From assembly GCA_963740395.1 (NCBI GenBank), contig CAVUEP010000019.1:1-64000 (forward strand): a stretch of DNA of 64,000 bases, written 5' to 3'. Origin of the DNA: CADEEN01 sp963740395 (lineage in GTDB: Bacteria; Pseudomonadota; Gammaproteobacteria; Burkholderiales; Burkholderiaceae_C). Below are positions 18,101 through 29,210 of the stretch, in pieces. The translations under genes and the position numbers were made by a program. Within the stretch, counting starts at the first letter, position 1. The number at the start of each line of letters is the position of its first letter. The notes under the pieces are model-generated. The model was not told where the DNA came from. It saw nothing but the letters and a program-made list of their open reading frames with translations, and made no database searches.

Positions 18101-18646
18101 GTTCTCGGTCTCGCGGCGGCGCTCCTTGTACTTCGAGACACCGGCCGCCTCCTCGAGGAACATGCGCAGCTCTTCGGGCTTGCTCTCGATGATGCGGCTG
18201 ATCGTGCCCTGGCCGATGATGGCGTAGGCGCGCGGCCCCAGGCCGGTGCCGAGAAAGACGTCCTGCACGTCACGCCGGCGCACCAGCTGGTTGTTGATGA
18301 AGTAGCTCGAACCGCCGTCGCGCGTCAGCACGCGCTTGACCGCGATCTCGGCGAAGGTGTTCCACTGACCGCCGGCGCGCGCATCGGCGTTGTCGAACAC
18401 GAGTTCGACACTGGCCCGGCTGGCGGGCTTGCGCTGGCCAGAACCGTTGAAGATCACGTCCTGCATCGACTCGCCGCGCAACTCGCTGGCCTTGCTCTCG
18501 CCCAGGACCCAGCGCACCGCGTCCATGATGTTGGACTTGCCGCAGCCATTGGGCCCGACGACGCCGACCAGCTGGCCGGGAAGCTGGAACGTGGTCGGAT
18601 CGGCGAAGGACTTGAAGCCCGAGAGTTTGATCGAATTCAGGCGCAT
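15131..18646 (-). CDS. smc: Chromosome segregation protein SMC
   Basis: A 1171-residue SMC ATPase with no frame problem over 3.5 kb. The head begins MRLNSIKLSGFKSF, with Walker A GPNGCGKSN at residues 31-39. Two long coiled coils (about 170-490 and 660-1000) flank the hinge (around 500-650). The C-terminal head has the signature LLSGGEKALTAIAL and Walker B FCLLDEVDAPLDD. SMC dimers compact and align sister chromosomes, normally with ScpA and ScpB, which are not in the window. The open frame extends 74 codons further upstream, but the Met at 18646 matches the family start. Confidence 0.95.
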   Translation of the reverse strand: MRLNSIKLSGFKSFADPTTFQLPGQLVGVVGPNGCGKSNIMDAVRWVLGESKASELRGESMQDVIFNGSGQRKPASRASVELVFDNADARAGGQWNTFAEIAVKRVLTRDGGSSYFINNQLVRRRDVQDVFLGTGLGPRAYAIIGQGTISRIIESKPEELRMFLEEAAGVSKYKERRRETENRLKDTRENITRVEDILRELNANLDKLEAQAEVAQRYRGLQDEGALKLHQLWFLRHRDAASEEERVKKAAAAAAVALEERIAQLRQVESELETVRQAHYQAGDGLHSAQGLLADAALEVSKLEERIRYVVDSRQRAMQRIAELQAQDTSWQQRSADASAELAAAAEQIAAAEEQVELLAAQGEEQAAQHPALEDGLRAAQARSNDQRNKVAEVQQQIQLLAADSRNVDEQSRSLQGRREKLVGEREGLSAPDTARLAGLKSSSGQADETHAHSAARLEALTTELPALDEQRRAQQQAAHREATRLAEISARLDALRALQEKVQTEGKLKPWLAKHGLDSLKGLWTQVHIEAGWETALEAALRERMNALEVGRVETVRAFATDAPPAKLAFYTKPAAGIASTHQTLPRLSELLRLGDAGLQALLNDWLEGVYTASTLDEALANRGKLTHGEVIMTRDGHAVSQFAVSFYAPDSEQAGMLARSQEIENLERQLRAQALIADEARSALVRAEAAYTEGSIRLTALRNEAAEAQTRAHQMQVELMRLTQLAEATQARSSQLDAELAEIDAQLEALTERRAVAEAGFEDLDMQLGVTQERHAELDEAVIAAERTLSAAREQHRALERQAQEAMFQSRTLAARRAELQRAIDTAAEQVAGNARAAQQLQAELATLDDAVAQAGLQTALAHKLQREGELSAQRSQYDDLSAKLRGLDEQRLTTERGLEPLREKITKLQLEEQAASLGGAQYLEQLTAAQVDMAALAQSISDGGVRLQGLQADIDRVNQAIAALGAVNMAALEELTTSRERKTFLDAQNADLAEAIATLEGAIHKIDLETRELLAQTFNQVNEHFGRMFPVLFGGGTARLVMTGDEILDAGVQVMAQPPGKKNSTIHLLSGGEKALTAIALVFAIFQLNPAPFCLLDEVDAPLDDANTERYTKLVTEMSQATQFLFISHNKIAMEMARQLIGVTMQEQGVSRIVAVDMDAAVTLAEAA

Positions 18647-18785
18647 GGGCGGGCCGCAATGAGCAACGGCAGCGAGGCCGCTGCCGTGTCCAAGTGATTG
18701 ATTCGTAAGGGAAAAGTCGCAACACCGGGGCGCCGCGAGTGGCCTGGATGATACCATCGCGGCCCTTCGAACCGAGCCCTGCCCC

Positions 18786-19235
18786 ATGGCCAAGTCCTCC
18801 CCCAAACAGCGCCTTGCGCCAGCGACCCCGCCCAGCGCACCGAGCAAGGAACTCCAGGTGTTCCCCAATCCGGCGCCGCAGCGCGACTACACGATCCGCT
18901 TTGCGATCGACGAGTTCACCTGCCTGTGCCCGCTGACCGGCCAGCCCGACTTCGCGCGCTTTCGCATCGAGATGGTCTGCGACAAGCTCTGCGTCGAGCT
19001 CAAGAGCCTGAAGATGTACTTCTGGAGCTACCGCAACGAGGGCGCATTCCACGAGCGCGTCACGAACACCATCCTCGACGACATCGTCAAGGCCACGAAG
19101 CCTCGCTTCGCGCGCATCCGTGCCGACTGGAACGTGCGCGGGGGCATCTACACCGACGTCATCGCCGAGTACCGCAAGAAGGGCTGGAAGCCGGCGCCGC
19201 GCGTGGACCTGCCAACACCCGGCGACGATGCCTGA
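18786..19235 (+). CDS. queF: NADPH-dependent 7-cyano-7-deazaguanine reductase (QueF, short form)
   Basis: A 149-residue QueF of the short, B. subtilis-like type. It reduces preQ0 to preQ1 in queuosine tRNA modification. The nucleophile is Cys48 in CLCPLTGQPDF and the general acid is Asp55. The family block KSLKMYFWSYRNEGAFHE that forms the substrate pocket is complete. The stop overlaps the start of the SET-domain gene by 8 bases. It is transcribed divergently from smc, with 139 bases between the two starts. Confidence 0.93.
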   Translation: MAKSSPKQRLAPATPPSAPSKELQVFPNPAPQRDYTIRFAIDEFTCLCPLTGQPDFARFRIEMVCDKLCVELKSLKMYFWSYRNEGAFHERVTNTILDDIVKATKPRFARIRADWNVRGGIYTDVIAEYRKKGWKPAPRVDLPTPGDDA

Positions 19236-19656
19236 CATCGCGGCACGCCCGGCGTACCAGAAGTTCGACGTCGCCGTCGCCGCCAGCCGCATCGACGGCC
19301 AGGGCGCCTTTGCCGCCGAGGCCATTCCTCCCAAGCGCAAGATCGGCGAGATCCGCGGCGAGTCGATCAGCGTGAGCGACGCGCGCATCCGCGCCACAAG
19401 GCATGAGCGCGTCATGATCGTCGAGGTCTCGCCGCGCACGGCGATCGACTTCTCGAAGTCGGCCGATCCGATGCGCTTCACCAACCACAGCTGCCAGCCC
19501 AATGCGCGGCTTTGCATCCGCCAGGGCCGGGTCGAGTTCTACGCCGTGCGGGCCATCGCCCTGGGCGACGAGATCACCGTCAACTACGGTGAGACGCACC
19601 ATCAGGGCAAACTGGCCTGCCGCTGCGGCGCTTCGAACTGCAGCGGGAAACTCTAG
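19228..19656 (+). CDS. Stand-alone SET-domain protein (predicted protein lysine methyltransferase)
   Basis: A 142-residue minimal SET domain. SAM-binding glycines are at 24-26 (RIDGQGAF); the pseudoknot motif NHSCQPN is at 86-92; GDEITVNYG at 113-121 has the catalytic Tyr120; a post-SET cysteine cluster CRC...C spans 131-138. All key residues of active lysine methyltransferases are present, without the pre-SET domain. Its start lies inside queF (8-base overlap), so both are probably made from one message. Bacterial SET proteins of this size are common but poorly studied; the target protein is unknown. The longer in-frame start at 19120 lies inside queF and is unlikely. Confidence 0.82.
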   Translation: MPDIAARPAYQKFDVAVAASRIDGQGAFAAEAIPPKRKIGEIRGESISVSDARIRATRHERVMIVEVSPRTAIDFSKSADPMRFTNHSCQPNARLCIRQGRVEFYAVRAIALGDEITVNYGETHHQGKLACRCGASNCSGKL

Positions 19657-19763
19657 GGCACCAGCGGCCCCCCGCAATCCGCAGTTCGTCGGCTCTGGCG
19701 CGTTGGCAGGAACTGCGGCGGGCATCATGGCGATGCCCCCGTCAGGCGCCCAAGGAGCAGTCC

Positions 19764-20759
19764 ATGGCAAAGACCCCGCTACGCTTTGTGCTGTTTGCGC
19801 TGCTGGGTGCTGCACTCGCCCAGGACACCGTGGCGCCCTCGCGCGCGGCCGACATCGTGACGCTGGCCCAAGGCGTGCACTGGCTGCCCGGTCGCTTCGA
19901 GCGCGGGCGCCAACCCGATGGCAACAGCCTGCTACTCGAGGGCCGCGACGGCATCGTCGTCTTCGACAGCGGCCGGCATGTCGAGCACACGATGGCGCTG
20001 GTCGAGTGGGCGCGGGGCAAGGGTCGGCCGATCGTTGCCGTGGTCAACAGCCATTGGCACCTCGACCACATCGGCGGCAATGCGCTGTTGCGGCGCGAGT
20101 CCCCGCAGCTCGAGGCCCACGGCAGTGCCGCGATCAACATTGCCCTGTCCACGACCATGCAGCGCATGGCGGCCGATATGCGGGCGATGCTCACCGACAA
20201 GGCCACCAACGAGGCCACGCGCCGCATGGTGCAGATCGACCTGGCGCTGCTCGAGCACAGCGACGCACTGGTCCCCGACCAGTTGCTGGACGGCGCGCCG
20301 CATGACCGGCCGATCGGCGGTCGCGAACTGCGAGTCGGCGTCGAACGCGGCGCGGTCAGCGGCGGTGACGTGTGGATCCTCGATCGCGCAAGCGGCATCC
20401 TGGCCGTCGGTGACTTCGTGACGCTGCCTGTGCCCTTCCTCGACACGGCCTGCACGGCAGGTTGGAGTGCAGCGATGGCTCGCATCGAGGCCCTGCCCTT
20501 CGAGCGTCTGGTGCCGGGCCATGGTCCGGTGATGACTCGCGAGGACTTTCGCCGTTACCGCGGCGCACTCGACAGGCTGTTCAGCTGTGCCGCGACCGAG
20601 CGGCCGGTGGCCGACTGCACCGCCGAGTGGATCCTCGGCCTGGGCACGCTGTTGCCCGAAGCCTCCCATCGCGGGGCGACAACGATGCTGAGCCACTACT
20701 TCGCGCAGCAACTTCGCGCCCTGCCCGCGGTGCGCGATCGCCACTGCAAGGCGCCCTGA
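19764..20759 (+). CDS. Secreted metallo-beta-lactamase-fold hydrolase
   Basis: A 331-residue exported protein with a signal peptide of about 20 residues (MAKTPLRFVLFALLGAALA) and the metal-binding motif NSHWHLDHIGGN of the metallo-beta-lactamase superfamily. Later His/Asp ligands are plausibly in GDFVTLP and LVPGHGPV. The pattern is like periplasmic relatives linked to quinoprotein or sulfur metabolism, but no such genes flank it. The start at 19764 has AAGGAG upstream. The substrate cannot be deduced. Confidence 0.75.
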   Translation: MAKTPLRFVLFALLGAALAQDTVAPSRAADIVTLAQGVHWLPGRFERGRQPDGNSLLLEGRDGIVVFDSGRHVEHTMALVEWARGKGRPIVAVVNSHWHLDHIGGNALLRRESPQLEAHGSAAINIALSTTMQRMAADMRAMLTDKATNEATRRMVQIDLALLEHSDALVPDQLLDGAPHDRPIGGRELRVGVERGAVSGGDVWILDRASGILAVGDFVTLPVPFLDTACTAGWSAAMARIEALPFERLVPGHGPVMTREDFRRYRGALDRLFSCAATERPVADCTAEWILGLGTLLPEASHRGATTMLSHYFAQQLRALPAVRDRHCKAP

Positions 20760-20810
20760 ACGCGATCCGGGCGCGACCCGAAATGAGGTCGCTGCCCTAT
20801 CATCGCGGCG

Positions 20811-22004
20811 ATGAATCCGCTGCTGGCGCGCCTGCATCCCTACCCCTTCGAGCGGCTGCGCACCTTGATGTCCGACGTGACACCGTCGCCGGCACATCGG
20901 GCCATCAGCCTGGGGATCGGCGAGCCGCGCCACGCCACCCCGCCCTTGATCGAGCGAGCCTTGGTCGACGGGCTCAAGGGCCTGTCGACCTACCCGGCCA
21001 CGCTCGGCGCGCCGAAGCTGCGCCAGGCGATGGCGGGCTGGGTGCAGCGCCGCTATGGCGTGGCGCTCGACGCGGTGACGCAGGTGCTGCCCGTGAACGG
21101 CTCGCGCGAAGCGCTGTTTGCATTGGCACAAACCGTGGTCGACCCGACACAGCCGCACGCGACCGTGGTCTGCCCGAATCCCTTCTATCAGATCTACGAG
21201 GGCGCGGCCCTGCTCGCGGGTGCGCAGGCCGCCTATGCCAACAGCGACCCGGCACGCAACTTCGCCGCCGCCTGGGACACCATCGACGAATCGACCTGGG
21301 CGCGAACGCAACTGCTCTACACCTGCTCGCCGGGCAACCCGACCGGCGCGGTGATGCCACTGTCCGAGTGGCAGACCCTGTTCGAACTGTCGGACCGCCA
21401 TGGCTTCGTCATTGCCAGCGACGAGTGCTACAGCGAGATCTACTTTCGCGACGAGCCCCCACTGGGCGCGCTGCAAGCCGCCAAGGCGCTGGGCCGTGAC
21501 GACCTGCGCCGCCTGGTGGTCTTCACCAGCCTGTCCAAGCGCAGCAACGTCCCCGGCATGCGCTCGGGCTTCGTCGCCGGCGACGCCGACGTGCTGAAGG
21601 ATTTCCTGCTCTACCGCACCTACCACGGCAGCGCGATGAGTCCGGTGGTGCAGGCGGCGAGCCTGGTGGCCTGGAGCGACGAGGCGCATGTGGTGGCCAA
21701 CCGGGCCCTGTACCGCGCCAAGTTCGAACAGGTCACGCCGATGCTCGCGCAGGTGCTCGACGTCGCGCTGCCCGACGCGGGGTTCTACCTCTGGGCCGCC
21801 GTGCCCGGCGGCAACGATGTCGAGTTCGCCCGCGGCCTGCTGCGTCAATACAATGTGGCGGTGCTGCCTGGCAGCCTGCTTGCGCGCGAGGCGCAGGGCG
21901 TCAACCCCGGCCAGGGCCGCATCCGCATGGCGCTGGTGGCGGGCGTCGACGAATGCGTCGAAGCCGCCGAGCGTATTGTCTCGTTCACGAAGAGCCTCAC
22001 ATGA
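20811..22004 (+). CDS. dapC: Succinyldiaminopimelate transaminase
   Basis: A 397-residue fold-type I aminotransferase. The PLP lysine is in SLSKRSNVPGMRSGF; other family marks are LGIGEP at the start, CSPGNPTGAV and ASDECYSEIYF. DapC converts N-succinyl-2-amino-6-ketopimelate to N-succinyl-LL-diaminopimelate in the succinylase route to lysine and peptidoglycan. The call over other aminotransferases rests on the direct coupling to dapD (ATGA overlap at 22001-22004) and the nearby dapE. Confidence 0.92.
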   Translation: MNPLLARLHPYPFERLRTLMSDVTPSPAHRAISLGIGEPRHATPPLIERALVDGLKGLSTYPATLGAPKLRQAMAGWVQRRYGVALDAVTQVLPVNGSREALFALAQTVVDPTQPHATVVCPNPFYQIYEGAALLAGAQAAYANSDPARNFAAAWDTIDESTWARTQLLYTCSPGNPTGAVMPLSEWQTLFELSDRHGFVIASDECYSEIYFRDEPPLGALQAAKALGRDDLRRLVVFTSLSKRSNVPGMRSGFVAGDADVLKDFLLYRTYHGSAMSPVVQAASLVAWSDEAHVVANRALYRAKFEQVTPMLAQVLDVALPDAGFYLWAAVPGGNDVEFARGLLRQYNVAVLPGSLLAREAQGVNPGQGRIRMALVAGVDECVEAAERIVSFTKSLT

Positions 22005-22823
22005 CAACTCAACTGCAAACCCTCATCGACCTCGCCTGGGACGCTCGCGCCAACCTGGACAGCGTCAACTCGCCCGAGCTGCGCGAGGCGGTCGAGCACG
22101 TGATCACGGACCTGAACAAGGGCCGCATCCGCGTCGCCGAGCGCCAGGGCGTGGGCGAATGGACCGTCAACCAATGGGTCAAGAAGGCCGTGCTGCTGAG
22201 CTTTCGCCTGACCGACAACAAGATCATGCGCGCCGGCGACCTCGGCTTCTTCGACAAGGTCGAGACCAAGTTCGCCCACCTCGACGAGGCCGCCATGCGC
22301 GCCACCGGCGTGCGCGTGGTACCGCCCGCCGTGGCGCGGCGCGGCAGCTACCTGGCCAAGAACGTGGTCCTGATGCCGAGCTACGTCAACATCGGCGCCT
22401 ATGTCGACGAGGGCACGATGGTCGACACCTGGGCCACCGTGGGCTCCTGCGCGCAGATCGGCAAAGAACGTGCACCTGTCGGGCGGCGTGGGCATCGGCG
22501 GCGTGCTGGAGCCGGTGCAGGCCAACCCGACCATCATCGAGGACAACTGCTTCGTCGGCGCCCGCAGCGAGGTCGTCGAGGGCGTGATCGTCGAGGAGAA
22601 CTCGGTCATCTCGATGGGCGTCTACATCGGCCAGAGCACCAAGATCTACGACCGCGCGACCGGCACAGTGAGCTATGGCCGCATTCCGGCGGGTTCGGTC
22701 GTCGTTTCCGGTAATTTGCCCAGTGCCGATGGCAAGTACTCGTTGTACTGTGCCGTGATCGTCAAGAAGGTCGACGCGCAGACCCGCGCCAAGACAAGCA
22801 TCAATGAGTTGCTGCGTGCCTGA
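22001..22823 (+). CDS. dapD: Tetrahydrodipicolinate N-succinyltransferase (one indel)
   Basis: Catalyses succinylation of tetrahydrodipicolinate, the step before DapC. The N-terminal helical domain (WTVNQWVKKAVLLSFR) is followed by the left-handed beta-helix of hexapeptide repeats (SYVNIGAYVDEGTMVDTWATVGSCAQIG, broken here into VGSCAQIG then NVHLSGGVGIGGVLEP). An extra A near 22464 shifts the frame between GSCAQIGK and NVHLSGG. Without it the protein has 273 residues, the normal length. It is coupled by ATGA to dapC. Confidence 0.92.
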
Positions 22824-22859
22824 GCGCGCGCGGCGCGATCCATTCAGGAGCGACGCGAG

Positions 22860-24060
22860 ATGAGCACCAACAGCGGCAGCGGCAACATGGAGCGCGTGCT
22901 TGCGCTTGATGGCCGAGAAGAACGCATCGGACGTCTACCTGTCGGCCAACACGCCGATCCTGATCAAGATCAACGGCCAGATCCTGCAACTGTCGGACCA
23001 GCCGCTGTCGCATGCGCAACCGCGCCAGCTGCTGGCCGAATTGCTGACGCCGCAGCAACTCGAGGAGCTCGACGACACCGGCGAACTCAATGTCGGCGTC
23101 GGCATCACCAAGGTCGGCAGCTTTCGGCTGTCGGCGTTTCGCCAACGCGGCTCGATCGCTGCCGTGTTCCGCTGCATCCCTTTCGTGATCCCGACCCTCG
23201 AGTCGCTGAAGGTGCCCGAGATCCTCGGCGACCTGGTGCTGGAAAAGCGCGGGCTGATCCTGATGGTCGGCGCCACCGGCACCGGCAAGAGCACCACGCT
23301 GGCGGCGATGCTCGAGCAGCGCAACCAGCAACTCACCGGGCATATCCTGACCATCGAAGACCCGATCGAGTTCCTGTTCACGAACAAGAAGTCGGTGGTC
23401 AACCAGCGCGAGGTCGGGCGCGACACCAACAGCCTGCAGATCGCTCTGAAGAACGCACTGCGGCAGGCGCCGGACTGCATCCTGATCGGCGAGATCCGCG
23501 ACCGCGAGACCATGACCTCGGCGATCTCGTACTCGCTCTCGGGCCACCTGGTGCTGGCGACCATGCACGCCAACAACAGCTACCACGCATTGGGCCGCAT
23601 CCTGTCCTTCTACACGCCCGAGTCGCGCCCGGCCCTGCTGTCGGACCTGGCCTCGGGCCTGCGCGCCGTCATCTGCCAGCGCCTGGTGCGCGCACAGGCC
23701 GGCGGGCGCACGCCCGCGGCCGAGGTGCTGCTCAACACCAAGCTCGTGTCCGAGCTGATCGAGCAGGGCGACATCGCCGGCGTCAAGGAAGCGATGGAAA
23801 AGTCGCTGGCCGAGGGTTCGTTGAGCTTCGAGGCCAACCTGGCCAAGATGATCACCGACGGCGTGATCACGCGCGAGGAAGGCCTGGCCTTTTCCGATTC
23901 GCCGACCAACCTGTTGTGGCGACTGCAGAACGAGACCGCGCCCATGTCACGCCAGCCGCCCAAGAAGGAAGAGCCCGACCCGTCGCTCTTTACCGAGATC
24001 GTGCTCGACGTACGGCCCGAAGAAAAGAAGCTGTCGACAAGCTTCGGCCGCCTGGCCTGA
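22860..24060 (+). CDS. pilU: Type IV pilus retraction-type ATPase PilU (one indel)
   Basis: A PilT/PilU family secretion ATPase, 399 residues after correction. Walker A is GATGTGKST; then come the Asp box ILTIEDPIEF, Walker B CILIGEIRD and the His box HLVLATMHANNS. The C-terminus GLAFSDSPTNLLWRLQN is the PilU form, not PilT. An extra T near 22904 separates the start (MSTNSGSGNMERVL, ATG at 22860, with AGGAG upstream) from LMAEKNASDVYL. PilU assists PilT in pulling pili back. It lies alone among dap genes, as in other Burkholderiales. Confidence 0.9.
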
Positions 24061-24086
24061 CCCACTCCCGAAGCAGCTTCGCCGCT

Positions 24087-24100
24087 CCCCCTCAAGGGGG
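24087..24100 (+). terminator. Hairpin between pilU and dapE
   Basis: CCCCC-TCAA-GGGGG, 26 bases after the pilU stop, within a GC-rich stretch resembling short interspersed palindromes that I recall from related genomes. It has no U-tract. It probably terminates or stabilises the pilU message; a second copy in the window was not noticed. Confidence 0.4.
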
Positions 24101-24147
24101 CCGAGGCCCGCAGCGCGTGCTTGACAAGATGCGGCATCATCCTGCCT

Positions 24148-25294
24148 GTGAACCACGCCCTACAACTCGCCGAGGCGCTGATTGCCCGGCCTTCGGTGAC
24201 GCCTGAGGACGCCGGCTGCCAGGACCTGCTGAAGGCGCGGTTGGCACCGCTGGGGTTCGAGTGCGAAACGCTCGTCTGCGGCCCCGACAACTTTCGCGTC
24301 ACCAACCTGCTGGCGATCCGGCGTGGCGGGCGGCCGGGCCCGACGCTGGCCTTTGCCGGCCACACCGACGTGGTGCCGACCGGCCCGCTGGCGCGCTGGA
24401 CCAGCGACCCCTTCGTACCCAGCCACCGCGGCGGCATGCTCTACGGCCGCGGCGCCGCCGACATGAAGAGTTCGATCGCAGCCATGGTCGTTGCGGCCGA
24501 GGCATTCGTTGCGGTCACGCCGGACCATGCCGGAGCCATCGCCCTGCTGATCACGAGCGACGAGGAGGGTCCGTCGGTCGATGGCACCGTGCGCCTGGTC
24601 GAGTTGCTGAAGTCACGCGGCGAGACGCTCGACATGTGCATCGTCGGCGAGCCGACCTCCGTCGACGCCCTGGGCGACATGATCAAGAACGGCCGTCGCG
24701 GCACGCTGTCGGGCAAGTTGCGCGTGATCGGCGTTCAGGGCCACGTGGCCTACCCGCAGCTGGCGCGCAACCCGATCCATCAGTTCGCGCCGGTGCTGGC
24801 CGAGCTCGCCGCAACCGCCTGGGACGCCGGCAACGAGTATTTCCCGGCGACCACGTTCCAGGTCTCGAACATCCATGCCGGCACCGGCGTCGGCAACGTG
24901 ATCCCGGGCGACGTCGTCGTCGACTTCAATTTCCGCTTCTCGACCGAGAGCACGGCCGACGGTCTGAAGGCGCGCATCCAGGCCCTGCTCGACCGCCACG
25001 CACTCGAGTACGAACTCGCCTGGACCCTGGGCGGCCAGCCCTTCCTGACCGCCCCGGGCGCGCTGACCGACGCGATCAGCGCCGCCATCGAGGCCGAGTG
25101 CGGCGCGCCGCCCGGTGCTGTCGACCACCGGCGGCACCTCGGACGGCCGGTTCATTGCGACAATCTGCCCCCAGGTGGTTGAATTGGGGCCCCGCAATGC
25201 CAGCATCCACAAGATCGATGAGCATGTGGAGGCGGCCGACATCGATCGTCTGGCGAACATCTACCGGGGCGTTCTTGAGCGACTGTTGACGTGA
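24148..25294 (+). CDS. dapE: Succinyl-diaminopimelate desuccinylase (one indel)
   Basis: An M20-family zinc hydrolase that releases succinate from N-succinyl-LL-diaminopimelate. Metal ligands are in FAGHTDVVPTG and YGRGAADMKSS; the catalytic Glu pair is in ITSDEEGPSVDGT; the C-terminal SDGRFIA block is in the shifted frame. The start GTG at 24148 gives the family N-terminus HALQLAEALIARPSVTPED. An extra C near 25115 breaks AECGAPP from VLSTTGGTSDGRF; corrected length is 381 residues. The stop overlaps the prmB GTG (GTGA at 25291-25294). Confidence 0.92.
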
Positions 25295-26178
25295 AACTGA
25301 TCGAACTGGTCGAGCGCCAAAGCGCCCGCCTGACCCAGGCGGGCGTTTCGTTTGGGCATGGCACCGACAACGCCTTCGACGAGGCGGTGTGGCTGGTGCT
25401 GTGGCGACTCGGCCTGCCGCTCGACGAGCTCGACGGTGTGGCCGATCGCGTCCTGTCGGTCGATGAGGCCGCAGCGATCCACGCGCTCGTCGGGGAGCGC
25501 ATCGCCACGCGCAAGCCCGCCGCCTACCTGACGGGTGAAGCCTGGCTGCAGGGCGTACCGTTCTACGTCGACGAGCGCACGATCGTGCCGCGCTCGTTGA
25601 TCGCCGAAGTCATCGCCGACGGCACGCTCGACGCCTGGCTGCCGACGCACCTGCATGCGGTGCTCGACCTGTGCACCGGCAACGGCAGCCTGGCCGTGCT
25701 GGCTGCGATGGCGTGGCCCGACGTGAGCGTCACCGCCACCGAGCTCAGCGCCGACGCCCTGGCCGTGGCGCGCATCAATGTCGACAAGCATGGCCTGGCC
25801 CGACGCATCAGCCTGCACCAGGGCGATGGTCTCGCGGCGGTGGGCGGTGACCGCTTCGACCTGATCCTGTGCAACCCGCCCTATGTCAATGCCACGGCGA
25901 TGGCCGCATTGCCGCCCGAATACCGCGCCGAACCGGCGCTGGCGCTGGCCGGCGGCACGGATGGCATGGACTTCGTGCGCGCCCTGGTGGCGCACGCGGC
26001 CCGGCATCTGACCGAACATGGCGTGCTGGTGCTCGAGATCGGCAACGAATGGCCCCATTTCGACGCCGCCCTGCCCTCCCTCGAGAGCGTGTGGCTGCCC
26101 ACCAGCGCCGGCGAAGACCAGGTGCTGCTCGTGACCCGCGAGGCACTCGTCCAGTTGCCCAAGAGCACCCGCGCATGA
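25291..26178 (+). CDS. prmB: 50S ribosomal protein L3 glutamine methyltransferase
   Basis: A 295-residue class I methyltransferase with the glutamine-specific NPPY motif (CNPPYVNATAM) and SAM motif LDLCTGNGSLAVL. PrmB, not PrmC, is indicated by the N-terminal helical domain and by its position after dapE, which is usual in Burkholderiales. It methylates a glutamine of ribosomal protein L3. It starts with GTG overlapping the dapE stop and ends overlapping the ATG of the alcohol dehydrogenase, so it lies in a chain of coupled genes. Confidence 0.9.
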   Translation: MKLIELVERQSARLTQAGVSFGHGTDNAFDEAVWLVLWRLGLPLDELDGVADRVLSVDEAAAIHALVGERIATRKPAAYLTGEAWLQGVPFYVDERTIVPRSLIAEVIADGTLDAWLPTHLHAVLDLCTGNGSLAVLAAMAWPDVSVTATELSADALAVARINVDKHGLARRISLHQGDGLAAVGGDRFDLILCNPPYVNATAMAALPPEYRAEPALALAGGTDGMDFVRALVAHAARHLTEHGVLVLEIGNEWPHFDAALPSLESVWLPTSAGEDQVLLVTREALVQLPKSTRA

Positions 26179-27190
26179 AGGCCGCCGTGCTCCAGGCCTT
26201 TGGCCAACCCCTGGCCCTGCTCGACCTGCCCACACCCGAGCCGCTGGCCGACGAGGTGCTGCTCGAGGTCCAGGCCTGCGGCGTCTGCCACTCCGACCTG
26301 CACATCGTCGACGGCGACACGCCCGGCTTCAAGGCCAGCACCAAGGCGCAGCTGATCCCAGGCCACGAGGTCGTCGGCACCGTGGTGGCGCGCGGCAACG
26401 ACGTCACGCACCTGGAGCTCGGCCAGCGCGTCGGCGTGGCCTGGCTGCACCAGGCCTGCGGCAGCTGCGAACTCTGCCTGGGCGGGCGCGAAAACCTCTG
26501 CCGCAAGGGCAGCGTCACCGGCATGACGGTCGACGGCGGCTACGCCGAGTTCATGCGCGCCAAGGCCAGCCATGCCTTGCCGATCCCCGACGCACTCGAC
26601 TCGATCGAAGCCGCGCCGTTGTTCTGTGCCGGCGTCACCAGCTACCGCGCGCTGCACAACGCCGGCTTGGCCACGGGCCAGCGCGTGGCCGTGGTCGGTG
26701 TCGGTGGACTGGGCCATCTGGCCCTGCAGATTGCAGTTGCCGCCGGCGCCGAGGTCATTGCGCTGGACTTGGCACAAGACAAGCTCGCGGCGGCGCGCGC
26801 GCTGGGCGCGCCGCATGCGTTCGACGCCGCATCGCCCGACACACCCAAGGCGGTGCGCACACTCGGTGGCGCGCACATCGCCGTTGTGACTTCGGCCGCA
26901 CGCGCCGCCTTCGATCTGGGCTTCAAGTGCCTGCGACCGGGCGGCACGCTGGCCGTCGTCGGTCTGCCGCCCGAACCGCTGCAGTTTTCCGCGCTCTCGA
27001 TCGTTAGCGGAGAATTCCACATCGTCGGCAGCGCCGTCGGCACCCGCGAGGACCTGCGCGCCACGCTCGATCTGGCCGCGCGCGGCAAGCTGCGCTGCCA
27101 TTGCCATACCCGTCCCTTGAGCCAGGCCAATGCCGCGCTCGACGACCTGCGCGCCGGGCGCGTGCAGGGTCGTACCGTACTGATTCCCTC

Positions 27191-27194
<4 letters not shown>
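26175..27194 (+). CDS. Zinc-dependent alcohol dehydrogenase
   Basis: A 339-residue medium-chain dehydrogenase of the AdhP type. Catalytic zinc ligands are in CGVCHSD and GHEVVG; the four structural-zinc cysteines are in CGSCELCLGGRENLC; the dinucleotide site is VGVGGLGHLALQ. It oxidises primary alcohols or reduces aldehydes with NAD(P). It is coupled by ATGA at both ends to prmB and to the ABC-F gene, probably only for shared expression. The exact substrate is unknown. Confidence 0.88.
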
Positions 27195-29203
<2,009 letters not shown>

Positions 29204-29210
29204 GCACAGG

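Noticed and set aside
14792..18697. A 1301-codon open frame antisense to smc
   Set aside because: High GC keeps the antisense frame open. The minus strand has an unmistakable full-length SMC, and the antisense product is a low-complexity Leu/Arg/Gln/Ala string with no domain.
22401..22823. A second, truncated dapD-like gene
   Set aside because: It is the C-terminal half of the same dapD after a one-base insertion at about 22464.
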